From positions 6,765,339 through 6,829,338 of the forward strand of contig NZ_CP036292.1 in the NCBI RefSeq assembly GCF_007751715.1: 64,000 nt of DNA, given 5' to 3'. The first letter of the stretch is position 1. Every line of letters begins with the position of its first letter. The position numbers were made by a program, and so were the translations under genes. This document shows, piece by piece, positions 26,539 to 36,230 of the stretch. The stretch is from Rosistilla oblonga (GTDB taxonomy: Bacteria > Planctomycetota > Planctomycetia > Pirellulales > Pirellulaceae). The notes beneath the pieces are model-generated. The model did no database searches and was not told where the DNA came from. It worked only from the letters and a program-made list of their open reading frames with translations.

Positions 26539-29500
26539 TTACACAGGGGCGGCCGCCGTGGGATCTGGCGACGCTGCCGGTCGACTGTCCGACTTGCTTG
26601 GCAGCGAGGTTGCCGTTCCAAGGGAGGCGAGCGAGCCGACGGCCAGCGATCGGATCGTGGCTTCGCCGACCAATTCGAGCACCGATACCTTTAATCCCAG
26701 CTGGCTATCGAACATTTGTTGGATCTCGGTCGCCATCAACGAATCGACTCCCAATTCGCTGACCGGCCGATCCACGGCGATCGCTTCGGGATCCGACTTG
26801 AGGACGACGCCAACGATCTCGCGAATCAGGCCGGCAACCAGATCGATCTGGTCGGCGTCGCTGAGCCCCGCGAGTTCTTCGATCAATTGATCGCGCAAGG
26901 CGTTGTCTTGCGGTGCCGAATCGGCTTCGATCAACGCGGCAAAGCGAGGCGACTTGCCCCCCAAGGTTTCGAACCGCGCCCAATCGGCCCAGGAGGTGAT
27001 CAAGACCATGCCGAACTGCGTCACGTCGCGAGCGAGCCCCTGCCGCAGCAAGCCCAACGCCTCGGCCGATGGCAGCCCACGCAGACCGACATACCGCAGG
27101 AACAGCTCCAGTTTTTCATCTCGAGCGACGACGCCGACATCCGAGATCGCTCCCCAGCAGACGCTTGTCGCCGGCAGTCCGATCGCCTTGCGATGATGAG
27201 CCAAACCGTTCAGGAAACCGTTGGCCGCACAATAGGCAGCTTGCCGGCTGTTGCCGACTTGATTGGCCAGCGAGGAATAGAGGACAAAGTGATCGAGGTC
27301 GAGATCCTCGGTAGCGCGGTGCAGGTTCCACGCCCCCAGGGCCTTGCTGCGCAGCACGCTTTGCAGGGCGGGAAGATTGATGTCGGCTATCGCTTGATCC
27401 ATGATCACCGCCGCCGAATGGAAGACTCCCTTCAACGGAGGCATCTGGTTTTGGATCGTGCCTAACAGCGACTGAACCTGGCCAAAGTCGGACGTATCGC
27501 ACGCCGCATCCTGAACCGTTGCGCCGAGGCTTTCGAGTTCCTGAACGAACGCCTTTTTGTCGTCATCGTCGGCGCCGGCGCGGCCGGTCAGAACGAGATG
27601 CCGGGCGCCTTGTTCGATCAACCAGCGAGCGGTCTTGCGGCCGAAGCCCCCAAATCCGCCAGTGATCAGATAGGTTGCGTCGGTCCGCAAACGCAGATCG
27701 TCGCGTTGCACAATCGGCAGATCTTGGCCGCGGGTGTCGTAGGAGATCACGACTTGCGTTTTGGTTTCACGCAGCGGCAGAACTTGCCAAGCGACATCGG
27801 CCACCGAAACTTCTAACGCCGAACACTCGGGCGATTCGATTTCCAGCAGCTCGCCGACAACGTGCTCCAACGCCGCGCGAAGCCGTCCCGGTTTGGCTGC
27901 CAAGACGGCCAGATCGGTTCGGGCAATCGAGGCGATCGTCGTCGGCAAGGAGAACGCTTGAGGTATGTCGTCGGTATCGATCACCGCCCCTCCTGCGGCG
28001 ATCACACGCAGATCGAACGATGTCAGCCAAGACTGCATCCCCGCGACCAGCACCGCAAAACCACGCCCTCCCGTCTCCTGCTGCACCGCGTTATGAAGGC
28101 TCTCCGGACAAGCGGGGACGATGTTGTAATTCGACGGCAGATTTTGCTCGGCGACCGCTGCATCTTGTGTCACCACCGAGACGCGAACGCCGCGGGCGGC
28201 GAGCAATTCAGCAACAGCCAGCGACATCGGGCTTGTATCGACGAGCGCCGCGTCGCCCGATTCGAGATCGATCCCATGCAGAGCACATTGGGCTTGAACG
28301 AGGATCCCAAGGTTGGCAACCAACTGGGGTGCATGGTCCGTCGATGGAATTTCGACCAGATGAAAGTGATCGCGGCGACCGGATAGCTGGCTGGCGAGAT
28401 CGGCGGGCGCAAACCCGCAGACCTGCATCCCCGCACATAAATCGTCGACCTCGCTTCCCGCTTCGAGAATCGTCCCGACGATTTCGATCAGCGGTTGTTC
28501 GATGTGATCCGCCGATTGATCCAAAACCAAATTTAGTGGCAGCAGCGATTTTTCCACGCGAACCCGCACGTCGCGGGGACCGATCGCCGGTTGGGGAGCG
28601 GCCAGAATTCGGACGGTTCCGACCTGTTCGGTATCGGGGCGCAACGGTCGGATCTGAATCGGATGCTGATCGCCGGGGATTCGATATTCGATTCGATCAT
28701 CATCGAGGCAAGGCGATTCCAGCAACTCGCTGGTCCAACGGGCCAGATTGCGAATCGCAACTTCGTCTTCCACGGCATCGCACAACAATTCCAACGCGAC
28801 GGCGTCACAGGTCGCGTGATCGGTCGATGCCGGTAGATCGACCGACGTGAACTGGAAGCCTTCGAGTTCATTGGCGGCGACGCGAACGAATCCGTTCACA
28901 GCCGTCTGACGCGGTTCGACTCGGCCATCCTCTTCATCGACAGCAAACGCCGATTGAGTGACAACATAGGCTCGCGGCCGCCCCGCCGGTTCGATCTCCA
29001 GCATCGCCTGTGTCAGCGTAACGAGCGCTGCGATCGATTGTTCGCCCGTCGGATCCTGCTGGGCAACCATCACATCGAGGCTGTTGAAGAAGACGACGCC
29101 ATCGAGTTCGCCACAGCGGTTCAGGACCTGCCGTGCATCGTCGACCGAATCGGGACGGATACAAAACAGGCCGCCGTCGTCGACAAAGGCGTCGCCAAAT
29201 TCGACTCTTCCCGAAATCATCGCGCCATAGTTTTCGATCTGCATCGAAACCTGTTGGGCCACATCGTTGGAAGCTCCCACCACCAACCAATGCCCCAGTC
29301 GCCGTGGCTCGTCGAGCGTGTCGGCGATTCTCCATTGGTAGTCGAGGATCTGTCGCTTGACGACGTCGCCGAACTGGTCGGTCCGTTGAGGCCGGTTGGC
29401 GGCGGTCGCTACCAGCGAACGGACCACGCCGACAACCTGCCCCTGGTCGTCGCAAAGAGTCAGGTCGCAAGTGATCTGCCGATCGGTTTGGCTCGTCATT

Positions 29501-32500
29501 TTGCCGAGGCACCAAATCGTGTCGGGCAGCGAATCGACATACAGGCAGAGTTCACCGATCTGTGTCGGTAGATAGGTTGTCTCCGAATGGACTAACAGCG
29601 ACATCAACGTTTGGAAACAACCATCCAACAGCGTCGGGTGCATTTTGTATTTGGCAGGATGTTCGCGTAGCGTGTCGTCGATTTCGATCCGCGCCAGCAC
29701 CCGACGATCGGTTCGATCGATGCGGAGCTCTTTGACCGCTTGGAAATAGGGGCCATACATCAATCCGACCTGCCGCAGTTCCCTGTAAAACGAATCGACA
29801 TCCGCAGGCTTGTCTAACTTCGCAAGCAGGTCGGGCAGATCGAGCGCCTTCGTTTCGGAAGCGGGAAGCGGAGCGATCGACGCGGTGACATGGACCTGCC
29901 CCGTGCCGAGGCGTCCATTTTCCAAGCTGCGGATCTGGGCGGATTGTCGGGACGCGTCGTAGGTGGTTGTGAAATCGAGTCCACGGTCGGGAGCGATGAT
30001 CATCGGCGCCGCGATCTGCAAATCGCGAATCGCCAACTTCGCCGCGTCGGGGAACTGGATCGCCGCCAGTTCCAGCAGCGATTCGATGTAGGCAGCCGCT
30101 GGCAACACGGGGATGCCGGCGACGATGTGATCTCTCAAGTAGGCAACGGCTTCGTGGTCGAAGTCGTTCCGCCAAACGGGAGCCGAGAGCGCTTCTTGGG
30201 TTCCCAAAATGGGATGGATGATCGGGTTTATGCGGTCCTGCGCGGCGCGGTCGTTTTCCAACCACAATCGCTCGCGTTGCCAGGCGTAATTGGGCAACGA
30301 AACCAGTTTTCCGGTGCGATACAGGCGGGACCATTCGTATTCGCATCCGGCAGCAAAAACGCCCGCGATGGCGCGGTGAACGCTTTGGATTTCGGGCTGC
30401 TTGCGATGCAACGTGTGCACCAACCGACATTCCTTCCCCGCGGCGTGGATGCAATCACGGAGCGCCGACGACAGCACGGGGTGCGGACCGACTTCAAAAA
30501 AAGTGTTGTATCCGTCGTCCAAAATCGAATCGACCGCATCGGCAAATTCGACGGGCTGGCGGATGTTCAGCGGCCAATACGACGCGTCGAACGAAGCCTC
30601 GGTCACCAAGCGACCGGTGACTGTCGAATAGAGCGGGATCTTGGCAGCGCTTGTCTGCAAACCGGACAGCCGGCGTTCCAACGCTGCCATCAATGGATCC
30701 ATCAACGGGCTGTGGTAGGGAACTTCAACGGTCAACATTTTGTTGAAGATGTCGGCCGCCGTAAATTGACGCGACAGTTCGGTCAGCGTGTCGGTGTCCC
30801 CCGCCAACGTCACGGTGTTGGTTCCATTAACAGCTGCCAGTGAAACGAGATCGCCAATTCCAGCGATTCGCTGCAACGCTTCCTGTTTGCCAAGCCCGAC
30901 CGCCAGCATCGAACCGGTTCCGGCCGTCGTCGCTTGCAATTGGCTGCGATGAAAACTGACGGTCAAGACATCTTCGAGACTAAGCACGCCCGCGGCATAG
31001 GCCGAACCGAGTTCACCAACCGAATGGCCGACACAGGCGGCGGGCGTGACGCCAGCGTCTTCCAACATTTCCAACAGCCCGATTTGGATCAACAGGTTCG
31101 CTGGTTGAGCATATTGGGTTCGCGAGATCCGCGAACTCGATTCGCCCTTGAGCATTTCGGTCAGGATCGAAAAGCCCGCGATCTCTTGGAAGAGCATGTC
31201 GGCTTGCTCGACCGCTTGCCGGTAGAAGTCCGATTTGCGATAGAGCTGCTGCCCCATCCCCCACCACTGCGGCCCCATCCCTGTAAAGACAAAGACACAC
31301 TCGCGACGTCCTTGGAAGGGCTGCGAATCGACGACGACATGCGGTGAGTCCTGACCTTCGGCGAGCGAGCGAAGCCCTTGCCGCAATTCGTTGCGATCGC
31401 TGCCGATCACAACGGCCCGCTGGGCAAGATGCGCCCGTCGCCGAGCGGCGGTGTACAACACATCGTGCAATTCTCCCTCATTTGCCAAACAGGATTCGAG
31501 GTTCCCTGCGTTAGCTCTTAAGGCTTCCGTGCTACGCGCACTGACCGGCAACATCAGCGGCAGTTCGTGTGGATTGAGACTCGCATTTCCCGAAAGCAAA
31601 GCGCCCCCATCGAGCGGCTTTCCATTACCATTGCCGTTGCAATGGGCCGATCCGTTGCCCTGCGGATGCCCGTTTGCGTGCGACTTTCCATTGCAATGAT
31701 GTTTTGCAAAATTTGGCTGGGCGTGGTGAGCCGGTGCCGATTGCAAGATCACGTGCGCGTTGGAACCGCCGTAGCCAAACGAATTCACAGCGACGCAGAT
31801 TGGTTCGTCGCCGCGGCCCAATGGAATCAGATCGTCCGCCAGACGGAGCCCCAGTTTTTCGAACTCGATCGCTTCGTTGGGCGTTTGTAAATTGGCTAGC
31901 GGAGCGGCTTGGCGATAGAGCGTCGTCAGCACGCCTTTGATCACGCCGGCGATCCCCGCGCAAGCTTCCATATGTCCGGTGTTGCTTTTGATCGAACCGA
32001 TCACGACGCGGTCTTCGCCATGGCGGCCTTGACCATAGATTTCGCCGATCGCCTGGCATTCGGTAGGATCGCCGATCGCGGTCCCGGTGCCGTGGCATTC
32101 GACATATTTGATCTGCAGTGGATGGATCTGGTAACGCTGGCAAACCGACTGGATCAACGCGCGTTGGGCAGCGCCGCTGGGCATCGAGATCCCCGCCGTG
32201 CAGCCGTCTTGATTGGTTCCCGATCCGATCACTGTCGAGAGGATTTCGTCTCCATCGCGGAGCGCGTGTTCCAACGGCTTCAGCAGCACAACGCCCGCTC
32301 CTTCCCCACGTCCATAGCCATCGCCGCGAGCGTCGAACGATTTCGATTCTCCATCGCGCGACAAGAAGTGCCCCTTGCACATCCCCATCGGATATTCGGG
32401 ACGCATCATCACATTCACACCCCCGACGATCGCCATCTGCGCCGTTCCACGCCAGAGATCTTGGCAGGCATAGTGGAACGCGACCAATGACGACGAGCAG

Positions 32501-33030
32501 GCGGTGTCGATCGATAGACTCGGGCCGCGGAGATCGTAGGTGTGCGAGATGCGGTTGGAGAGCATCGTCATCATCATCCCGGCGGCGCTGTGCTGGTTGA
32601 TCTGCGAACGATTTCGCGACGATATCTGCGTGATCATGTGGTCCAACATGAAACCGCCGACGTAGACACCGATCGATTTGCCCGCTTGGTCGGGCAGCGG
32701 AATCCCCGCGTTTTCGAACGCTTCCCAAACGATCTCCAACATCAGGCGTTGCTGCGGGTCCATGTTCTCCGCTTCGCGCGGCGAGATCCCAAAAAACGAA
32801 GCGTCAAAGGTCGTTGGATCTTGATGGAGAAATCCACCACGACGGATGTACGCCTTCCCTTTGGAGACTGGATTGGACGAATAATATCGATCGACATCCC
32901 AACGGTCCGCCGGGATCGTATCGATTGCGTTGAATCTCGTTTTCAGGGCTTCCCAGAGTTGCGTGATACTATCGAGTCCCTTCGGAAATCGGCAGGCCAT
33001 CCCTACGACTGCAAGCGGTTGATCGGTCAT
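26539..33030 (-). CDS. Type I polyketide synthase (KS-AT-DH-psiKR-inactive ER-KR-ACP)
   Basis: One 2163-residue module. KS: Cys178 (DTACSSS), His313 (ECHGTGT) and His353 (NTGHMEA). A His/Asn/Gly-rich linker (~436-475) follows. AT: Ser670 (GHSVGE); the specificity position reads VPYHSP rather than HAFH or YASH. DH: His968 (DHIVAGIPVLP) and Asp1136 (HPTLLDGC). A KR structural subdomain covers ~1220-1440. The ER-like region (~1466-1755) lacks the glycine-rich NADPH motif. KR: GGFGGFG (~1791-1797), Ser of LYSS (~1919) and Tyr1933. ACP: Ser2097 (GVDSLMA). There is no thioesterase. The start is an ATG at 33030 with a GAGGAA box. The architecture matches iterative highly reducing PKSs. The downstream oxoamine synthase probably releases the chain. 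Confidence 0.95.
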   Translation of the reverse strand: MTDQPLAVVGMACRFPKGLDSITQLWEALKTRFNAIDTIPADRWDVDRYYSSNPVSKGKAYIRRGGFLHQDPTTFDASFFGISPREAENMDPQQRLMLEIVWEAFENAGIPLPDQAGKSIGVYVGGFMLDHMITQISSRNRSQINQHSAAGMMMTMLSNRISHTYDLRGPSLSIDTACSSSLVAFHYACQDLWRGTAQMAIVGGVNVMMRPEYPMGMCKGHFLSRDGESKSFDARGDGYGRGEGAGVVLLKPLEHALRDGDEILSTVIGSGTNQDGCTAGISMPSGAAQRALIQSVCQRYQIHPLQIKYVECHGTGTAIGDPTECQAIGEIYGQGRHGEDRVVIGSIKSNTGHMEACAGIAGVIKGVLTTLYRQAAPLANLQTPNEAIEFEKLGLRLADDLIPLGRGDEPICVAVNSFGYGGSNAHVILQSAPAHHAQPNFAKHHCNGKSHANGHPQGNGSAHCNGNGNGKPLDGGALLSGNASLNPHELPLMLPVSARSTEALRANAGNLESCLANEGELHDVLYTAARRRAHLAQRAVVIGSDRNELRQGLRSLAEGQDSPHVVVDSQPFQGRRECVFVFTGMGPQWWGMGQQLYRKSDFYRQAVEQADMLFQEIAGFSILTEMLKGESSSRISRTQYAQPANLLIQIGLLEMLEDAGVTPAACVGHSVGELGSAYAAGVLSLEDVLTVSFHRSQLQATTAGTGSMLAVGLGKQEALQRIAGIGDLVSLAAVNGTNTVTLAGDTDTLTELSRQFTAADIFNKMLTVEVPYHSPLMDPLMAALERRLSGLQTSAAKIPLYSTVTGRLVTEASFDASYWPLNIRQPVEFADAVDSILDDGYNTFFEVGPHPVLSSALRDCIHAAGKECRLVHTLHRKQPEIQSVHRAIAGVFAAGCEYEWSRLYRTGKLVSLPNYAWQRERLWLENDRAAQDRINPIIHPILGTQEALSAPVWRNDFDHEAVAYLRDHIVAGIPVLPAAAYIESLLELAAIQFPDAAKLAIRDLQIAAPMIIAPDRGLDFTTTYDASRQSAQIRSLENGRLGTGQVHVTASIAPLPASETKALDLPDLLAKLDKPADVDSFYRELRQVGLMYGPYFQAVKELRIDRTDRRVLARIEIDDTLREHPAKYKMHPTLLDGCFQTLMSLLVHSETTYLPTQIGELCLYVDSLPDTIWCLGKMTSQTDRQITCDLTLCDDQGQVVGVVRSLVATAANRPQRTDQFGDVVKRQILDYQWRIADTLDEPRRLGHWLVVGASNDVAQQVSMQIENYGAMISGRVEFGDAFVDDGGLFCIRPDSVDDARQVLNRCGELDGVVFFNSLDVMVAQQDPTGEQSIAALVTLTQAMLEIEPAGRPRAYVVTQSAFAVDEEDGRVEPRQTAVNGFVRVAANELEGFQFTSVDLPASTDHATCDAVALELLCDAVEDEVAIRNLARWTSELLESPCLDDDRIEYRIPGDQHPIQIRPLRPDTEQVGTVRILAAPQPAIGPRDVRVRVEKSLLPLNLVLDQSADHIEQPLIEIVGTILEAGSEVDDLCAGMQVCGFAPADLASQLSGRRDHFHLVEIPSTDHAPQLVANLGILVQAQCALHGIDLESGDAALVDTSPMSLAVAELLAARGVRVSVVTQDAAVAEQNLPSNYNIVPACPESLHNAVQQETGGRGFAVLVAGMQSWLTSFDLRVIAAGGAVIDTDDIPQAFSLPTTIASIARTDLAVLAAKPGRLRAALEHVVGELLEIESPECSALEVSVADVAWQVLPLRETKTQVVISYDTRGQDLPIVQRDDLRLRTDATYLITGGFGGFGRKTARWLIEQGARHLVLTGRAGADDDDKKAFVQELESLGATVQDAACDTSDFGQVQSLLGTIQNQMPPLKGVFHSAAVIMDQAIADINLPALQSVLRSKALGAWNLHRATEDLDLDHFVLYSSLANQVGNSRQAAYCAANGFLNGLAHHRKAIGLPATSVCWGAISDVGVVARDEKLELFLRYVGLRGLPSAEALGLLRQGLARDVTQFGMVLITSWADWARFETLGGKSPRFAALIEADSAPQDNALRDQLIEELAGLSDADQIDLVAGLIREIVGVVLKSDPEAIAVDRPVSELGVDSLMATEIQQMFDSQLGLKVSVLELVGEATIRSLAVGSLASLGTATSLPSKSDSRPAASPDPTAAAPV

Positions 33031-33106
33031 TGGAAGTTCCTCTCGAGTGAATCACCTGCTGGTTTGCCGGTACGCGAACCTGCACACTGCAACACCGGCC
33101 GGCAGC

Positions 33107-36100
33107 TCATGTTGCTTCAATGGACGGGCTGATCTCAGGCTGCTCTTGAGCCGCTGCGATCAAGACATAAACTGCGGGGACAAAAAACAATGCGATCAGG
33201 GTCGCACCACCGACACCGCCAGCGATCGTGATCGCCAACGGCGGCCAGAAACCGCCCCCCGCCAAAAACAGGGGAGTAAAGCCAGCGATGGTGGTTAGCG
33301 TGGTTGCGGTCACATGCCGCGTCGATCGCATCACGACATCGACCAACGCGTCGAGGTCGCCGGTTCGCGCCGTGGGCTCTCGACGGATCGCTGCCAGGAC
33401 GACGATCGAATCGTTGATCGCAACGCCGACCAAACCCATCGTGCCGACGATCGCCATGAACCCAAAGGGATATCCGGAAATCCAGACGGCAAGATGGCTG
33501 ATGCCAAACGAGAGACCGGCGACAACAAAGATCAACGCCGCCAACCGAAACGACCCGAAGGTCAACACCATCGCTGCGACCATCATCACGACGATCACCA
33601 CGACGCTGGCCATCAGGTTGTCGACGGCGGTATTGCGAGTCTTCTCTTCACCCCCGAACGAAATGCTGTACCCCACGGGCAATGGAATGTTGGCCGTTGC
33701 GATCCTGCGTTTGAAATCGTCGATGACTGTCGAAGGCAGCATGCCCGCGGGGATGAAGCCTTGGATCTCGTTCATGCGCTGGCCATCGAGTCGCGGGATC
33801 TCGGCACTGTCGGCTTCTAAGCCAATCGTGGCGATCGCGGAGATCGGAATCGACGACCCGCTGCGGCCCGGTTGGGAAGCCAGCAGATTGATCGACGCGA
33901 TCTCGGACATGCTGGAACGGCGCTTATTCCCCGCGCGGACGCGGACCGGCAACTGCTCGGTCGTTTCGACGACCGCCCCCCCGGTGCTCCCTTCGAGCGT
34001 GGTCTGCAATTGATTGGCAATCGCTTCGTGGCTGAGCCCCGCGATTCGCGCTTCGGCTTCGTCGATCGAAAACGCCACCTTGGGAACCGCTTCGTCCAAC
34101 TGCACACGGCTGTGAATCACGCCCGGCGTCGAGACCAGCAGGTCGCGGAACTCGGTTCCCAAGCGACGCAGTTGATCGAGATCGGGGCCCAGGACGCGGA
34201 CCTCGACCGGCGCATCGAAGCCGGCCCCCTGTTCCAACTGGCGGACCAAGACGCGAGCAAATGGGCAGCGATTGTCGACCAACGCTTGCAAGTCGTGGAT
34301 GATCTCGGGAGTGGCAACGTCCGTGCGAAGCTTGACGATCGCTTGTCCATACGAAGGCAGGTTCCGTCGGCTGCGAACGACGTTGTAGTAGAACGTGGGA
34401 GCGGATTCGCCCAAGAACCAATGGACTGCGTCGACCGCCGGATGCGCGGTCAGCGTCTCGGTCAAACGACGCGCGGTGTCGCGCGTGTTGTGGATCGAAG
34501 CATGGGCGTTCAATTCCAGATCGATGTAGACCTGATCGCGATCGGCCGGCGGGAAAAATTGGATCGGCAAGCTTCCGACCATCAAAAATCCCAGAATCGG
34601 AGCGACCAAGCCCAACGCGATTCCTAGCGCTGGCACGGCAAGCGACATCTGTAACAGCGAGCGATAGGCAGCAGCCAATGGTTTGATCGTCAGCCCGCGA
34701 TCGAACCATGCAAACCAATGCGACCTGTCTGGCCGAACTCGTCCCATCGCTGCCAGCGCGGGAATGATCGTCACCGCCAACAGGAAGGAACTGGCGATCG
34801 CGAGGATCACGCTGACACCAATCGCTCCCACAAATTCGCCATCGGGGCCGCGCATGATGGCGATCGGGGCAAACGACAGCGCGGTCGTCAGCGTCGAACC
34901 AAACAACGGCACCAACAGATGTTTGACTGCGGCGGCGACGGCATCGGCTGGAGCGGAGCCCGCGCGAATCCGATGACTGGTTTCGTCGACCACGACGATC
35001 GCATTGTCGATCAACAGGCCGAGCGAGATGATCAACCCGGTGATCGAAATCTGGTGGATCGGAATCTCCAAAAGACGCATTCCAGCCAGAACCATCATCG
35101 ACGACAGCGGGAGCGAAAAGGAGACGACCAGCGCGTTCCTCAAGCCCATCATCAAAAAGGTGATCAAAAAGACGGCCAGACAACCCAACAACAGATTCTG
35201 GCCGAGACCTGCCAAGCGTTTGTCGACGTAGTCGTTCTGGTCGAACAGTTTGTCGATGCCGATTCCTGGCGGAAGAGAGGATTCAAATTCAGCCAATCGC
35301 CCGGTGACATCGCGATTCCAGGGACCGATCTGATACTCGGAACGAACGCGAATCCCCAGCACCACCGCATCCAAACGGTCGATCACCGCCACGTTTGTCA
35401 GCGGACGGACGACATCGCGTTGGATCTCCGCGACATCGCCCAATTGCACGACCGGTCCGTCGTCGGAGGTCCGGATCGGCATCCCGGCGATTCGACGTTC
35501 GGAATCGAGTTCGTTGTCGATCCCCATCAATAGATCGCTGCTGGCGCCGCGCAACTGGCCGGCTGAAACCTTGGCGTCGCTGCGGGCCAATTGGTCGGCG
35601 ATATCGCTGGCCGTCAACTTCAACGCCGCCAACTCTTCCGGTTTAACCGTCACCAAGAACTCTTCGTCGGGAGCTCCATACAGATCGACCGACTCGGTTC
35701 CGGCGATGCGTTCGAGTTGTTCCTTCAGTTGTTTGGCCAGTCTACGCAACAGCGAATAATTCGGATCTCCGCCGCGTTGCCAAGTGATCCCAACGAGCAT
35801 CGCGTTCGCCTTGATCTTGACCTTTTCGAAGACAGGGTCGAGCGTTCCGGCGGGTAATTCGTGGGCCACCGCGTCGATCTTGTCGCGGACCCGCGACCAA
35901 ACCTCATCGACAGCGTAGACGTTGGCGTTGAGTTCGATACCGATTGTCGAAACCCCGGCGCGGCTGGACGACGTGATTTCTTTGACCTCATCGATCTCGC
36001 GAATCGCTTGTTCGACGCGTTCGGTCACCAACGCTTCGACACGGGTCGCGTTGAAGCCTGGCACGACGGTGTTCACGATCGCAAAGCGTGGCGTCAGTTC

Positions 36101-36211
36101 AGGATCCTCGGCCCGCGGCAGGACGCTGTACGATGAGAGCCCGGCGACAAAGATCAGCCCCACCGCCAGACACAGCAGTCGTCGATTCCGGTAGAAGAGG
36201 TTGGAGAGCAT
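33107..36211 (-). CDS. RND efflux transporter permease subunit (AcrB/MexB-like)
   Basis: A 1034-residue inner-membrane pump of the RND superfamily with the usual 12 helices and two large periplasmic loops. The N-terminus is VGLIFVAGLSSYSVLPRAED. TM4 has GLLIDNAIVVVDE, so the second of the two Asp residues of AcrB is Asn. The TM10 segment reads VGVAINDSIVVLAAI, so the AcrB lysine is not conserved; this pattern is common in other RND subfamilies. It lies 19 nt after the adaptor gene and 76 nt before the PKS gene on the same strand, so export of the PKS product is a reasonable inference. Confidence 0.95.
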   Translation of the reverse strand: MLSNLFYRNRRLLCLAVGLIFVAGLSSYSVLPRAEDPELTPRFAIVNTVVPGFNATRVEALVTERVEQAIREIDEVKEITSSSRAGVSTIGIELNANVYAVDEVWSRVRDKIDAVAHELPAGTLDPVFEKVKIKANAMLVGITWQRGGDPNYSLLRRLAKQLKEQLERIAGTESVDLYGAPDEEFLVTVKPEELAALKLTASDIADQLARSDAKVSAGQLRGASSDLLMGIDNELDSERRIAGMPIRTSDDGPVVQLGDVAEIQRDVVRPLTNVAVIDRLDAVVLGIRVRSEYQIGPWNRDVTGRLAEFESSLPPGIGIDKLFDQNDYVDKRLAGLGQNLLLGCLAVFLITFLMMGLRNALVVSFSLPLSSMMVLAGMRLLEIPIHQISITGLIISLGLLIDNAIVVVDETSHRIRAGSAPADAVAAAVKHLLVPLFGSTLTTALSFAPIAIMRGPDGEFVGAIGVSVILAIASSFLLAVTIIPALAAMGRVRPDRSHWFAWFDRGLTIKPLAAAYRSLLQMSLAVPALGIALGLVAPILGFLMVGSLPIQFFPPADRDQVYIDLELNAHASIHNTRDTARRLTETLTAHPAVDAVHWFLGESAPTFYYNVVRSRRNLPSYGQAIVKLRTDVATPEIIHDLQALVDNRCPFARVLVRQLEQGAGFDAPVEVRVLGPDLDQLRRLGTEFRDLLVSTPGVIHSRVQLDEAVPKVAFSIDEAEARIAGLSHEAIANQLQTTLEGSTGGAVVETTEQLPVRVRAGNKRRSSMSEIASINLLASQPGRSGSSIPISAIATIGLEADSAEIPRLDGQRMNEIQGFIPAGMLPSTVIDDFKRRIATANIPLPVGYSISFGGEEKTRNTAVDNLMASVVVIVVMMVAAMVLTFGSFRLAALIFVVAGLSFGISHLAVWISGYPFGFMAIVGTMGLVGVAINDSIVVLAAIRREPTARTGDLDALVDVVMRSTRHVTATTLTTIAGFTPLFLAGGGFWPPLAITIAGGVGGATLIALFFVPAVYVLIAAAQEQPEISPSIEAT

Positions 36212-36230
36212 GGATTATCGAGGTTGGCGT

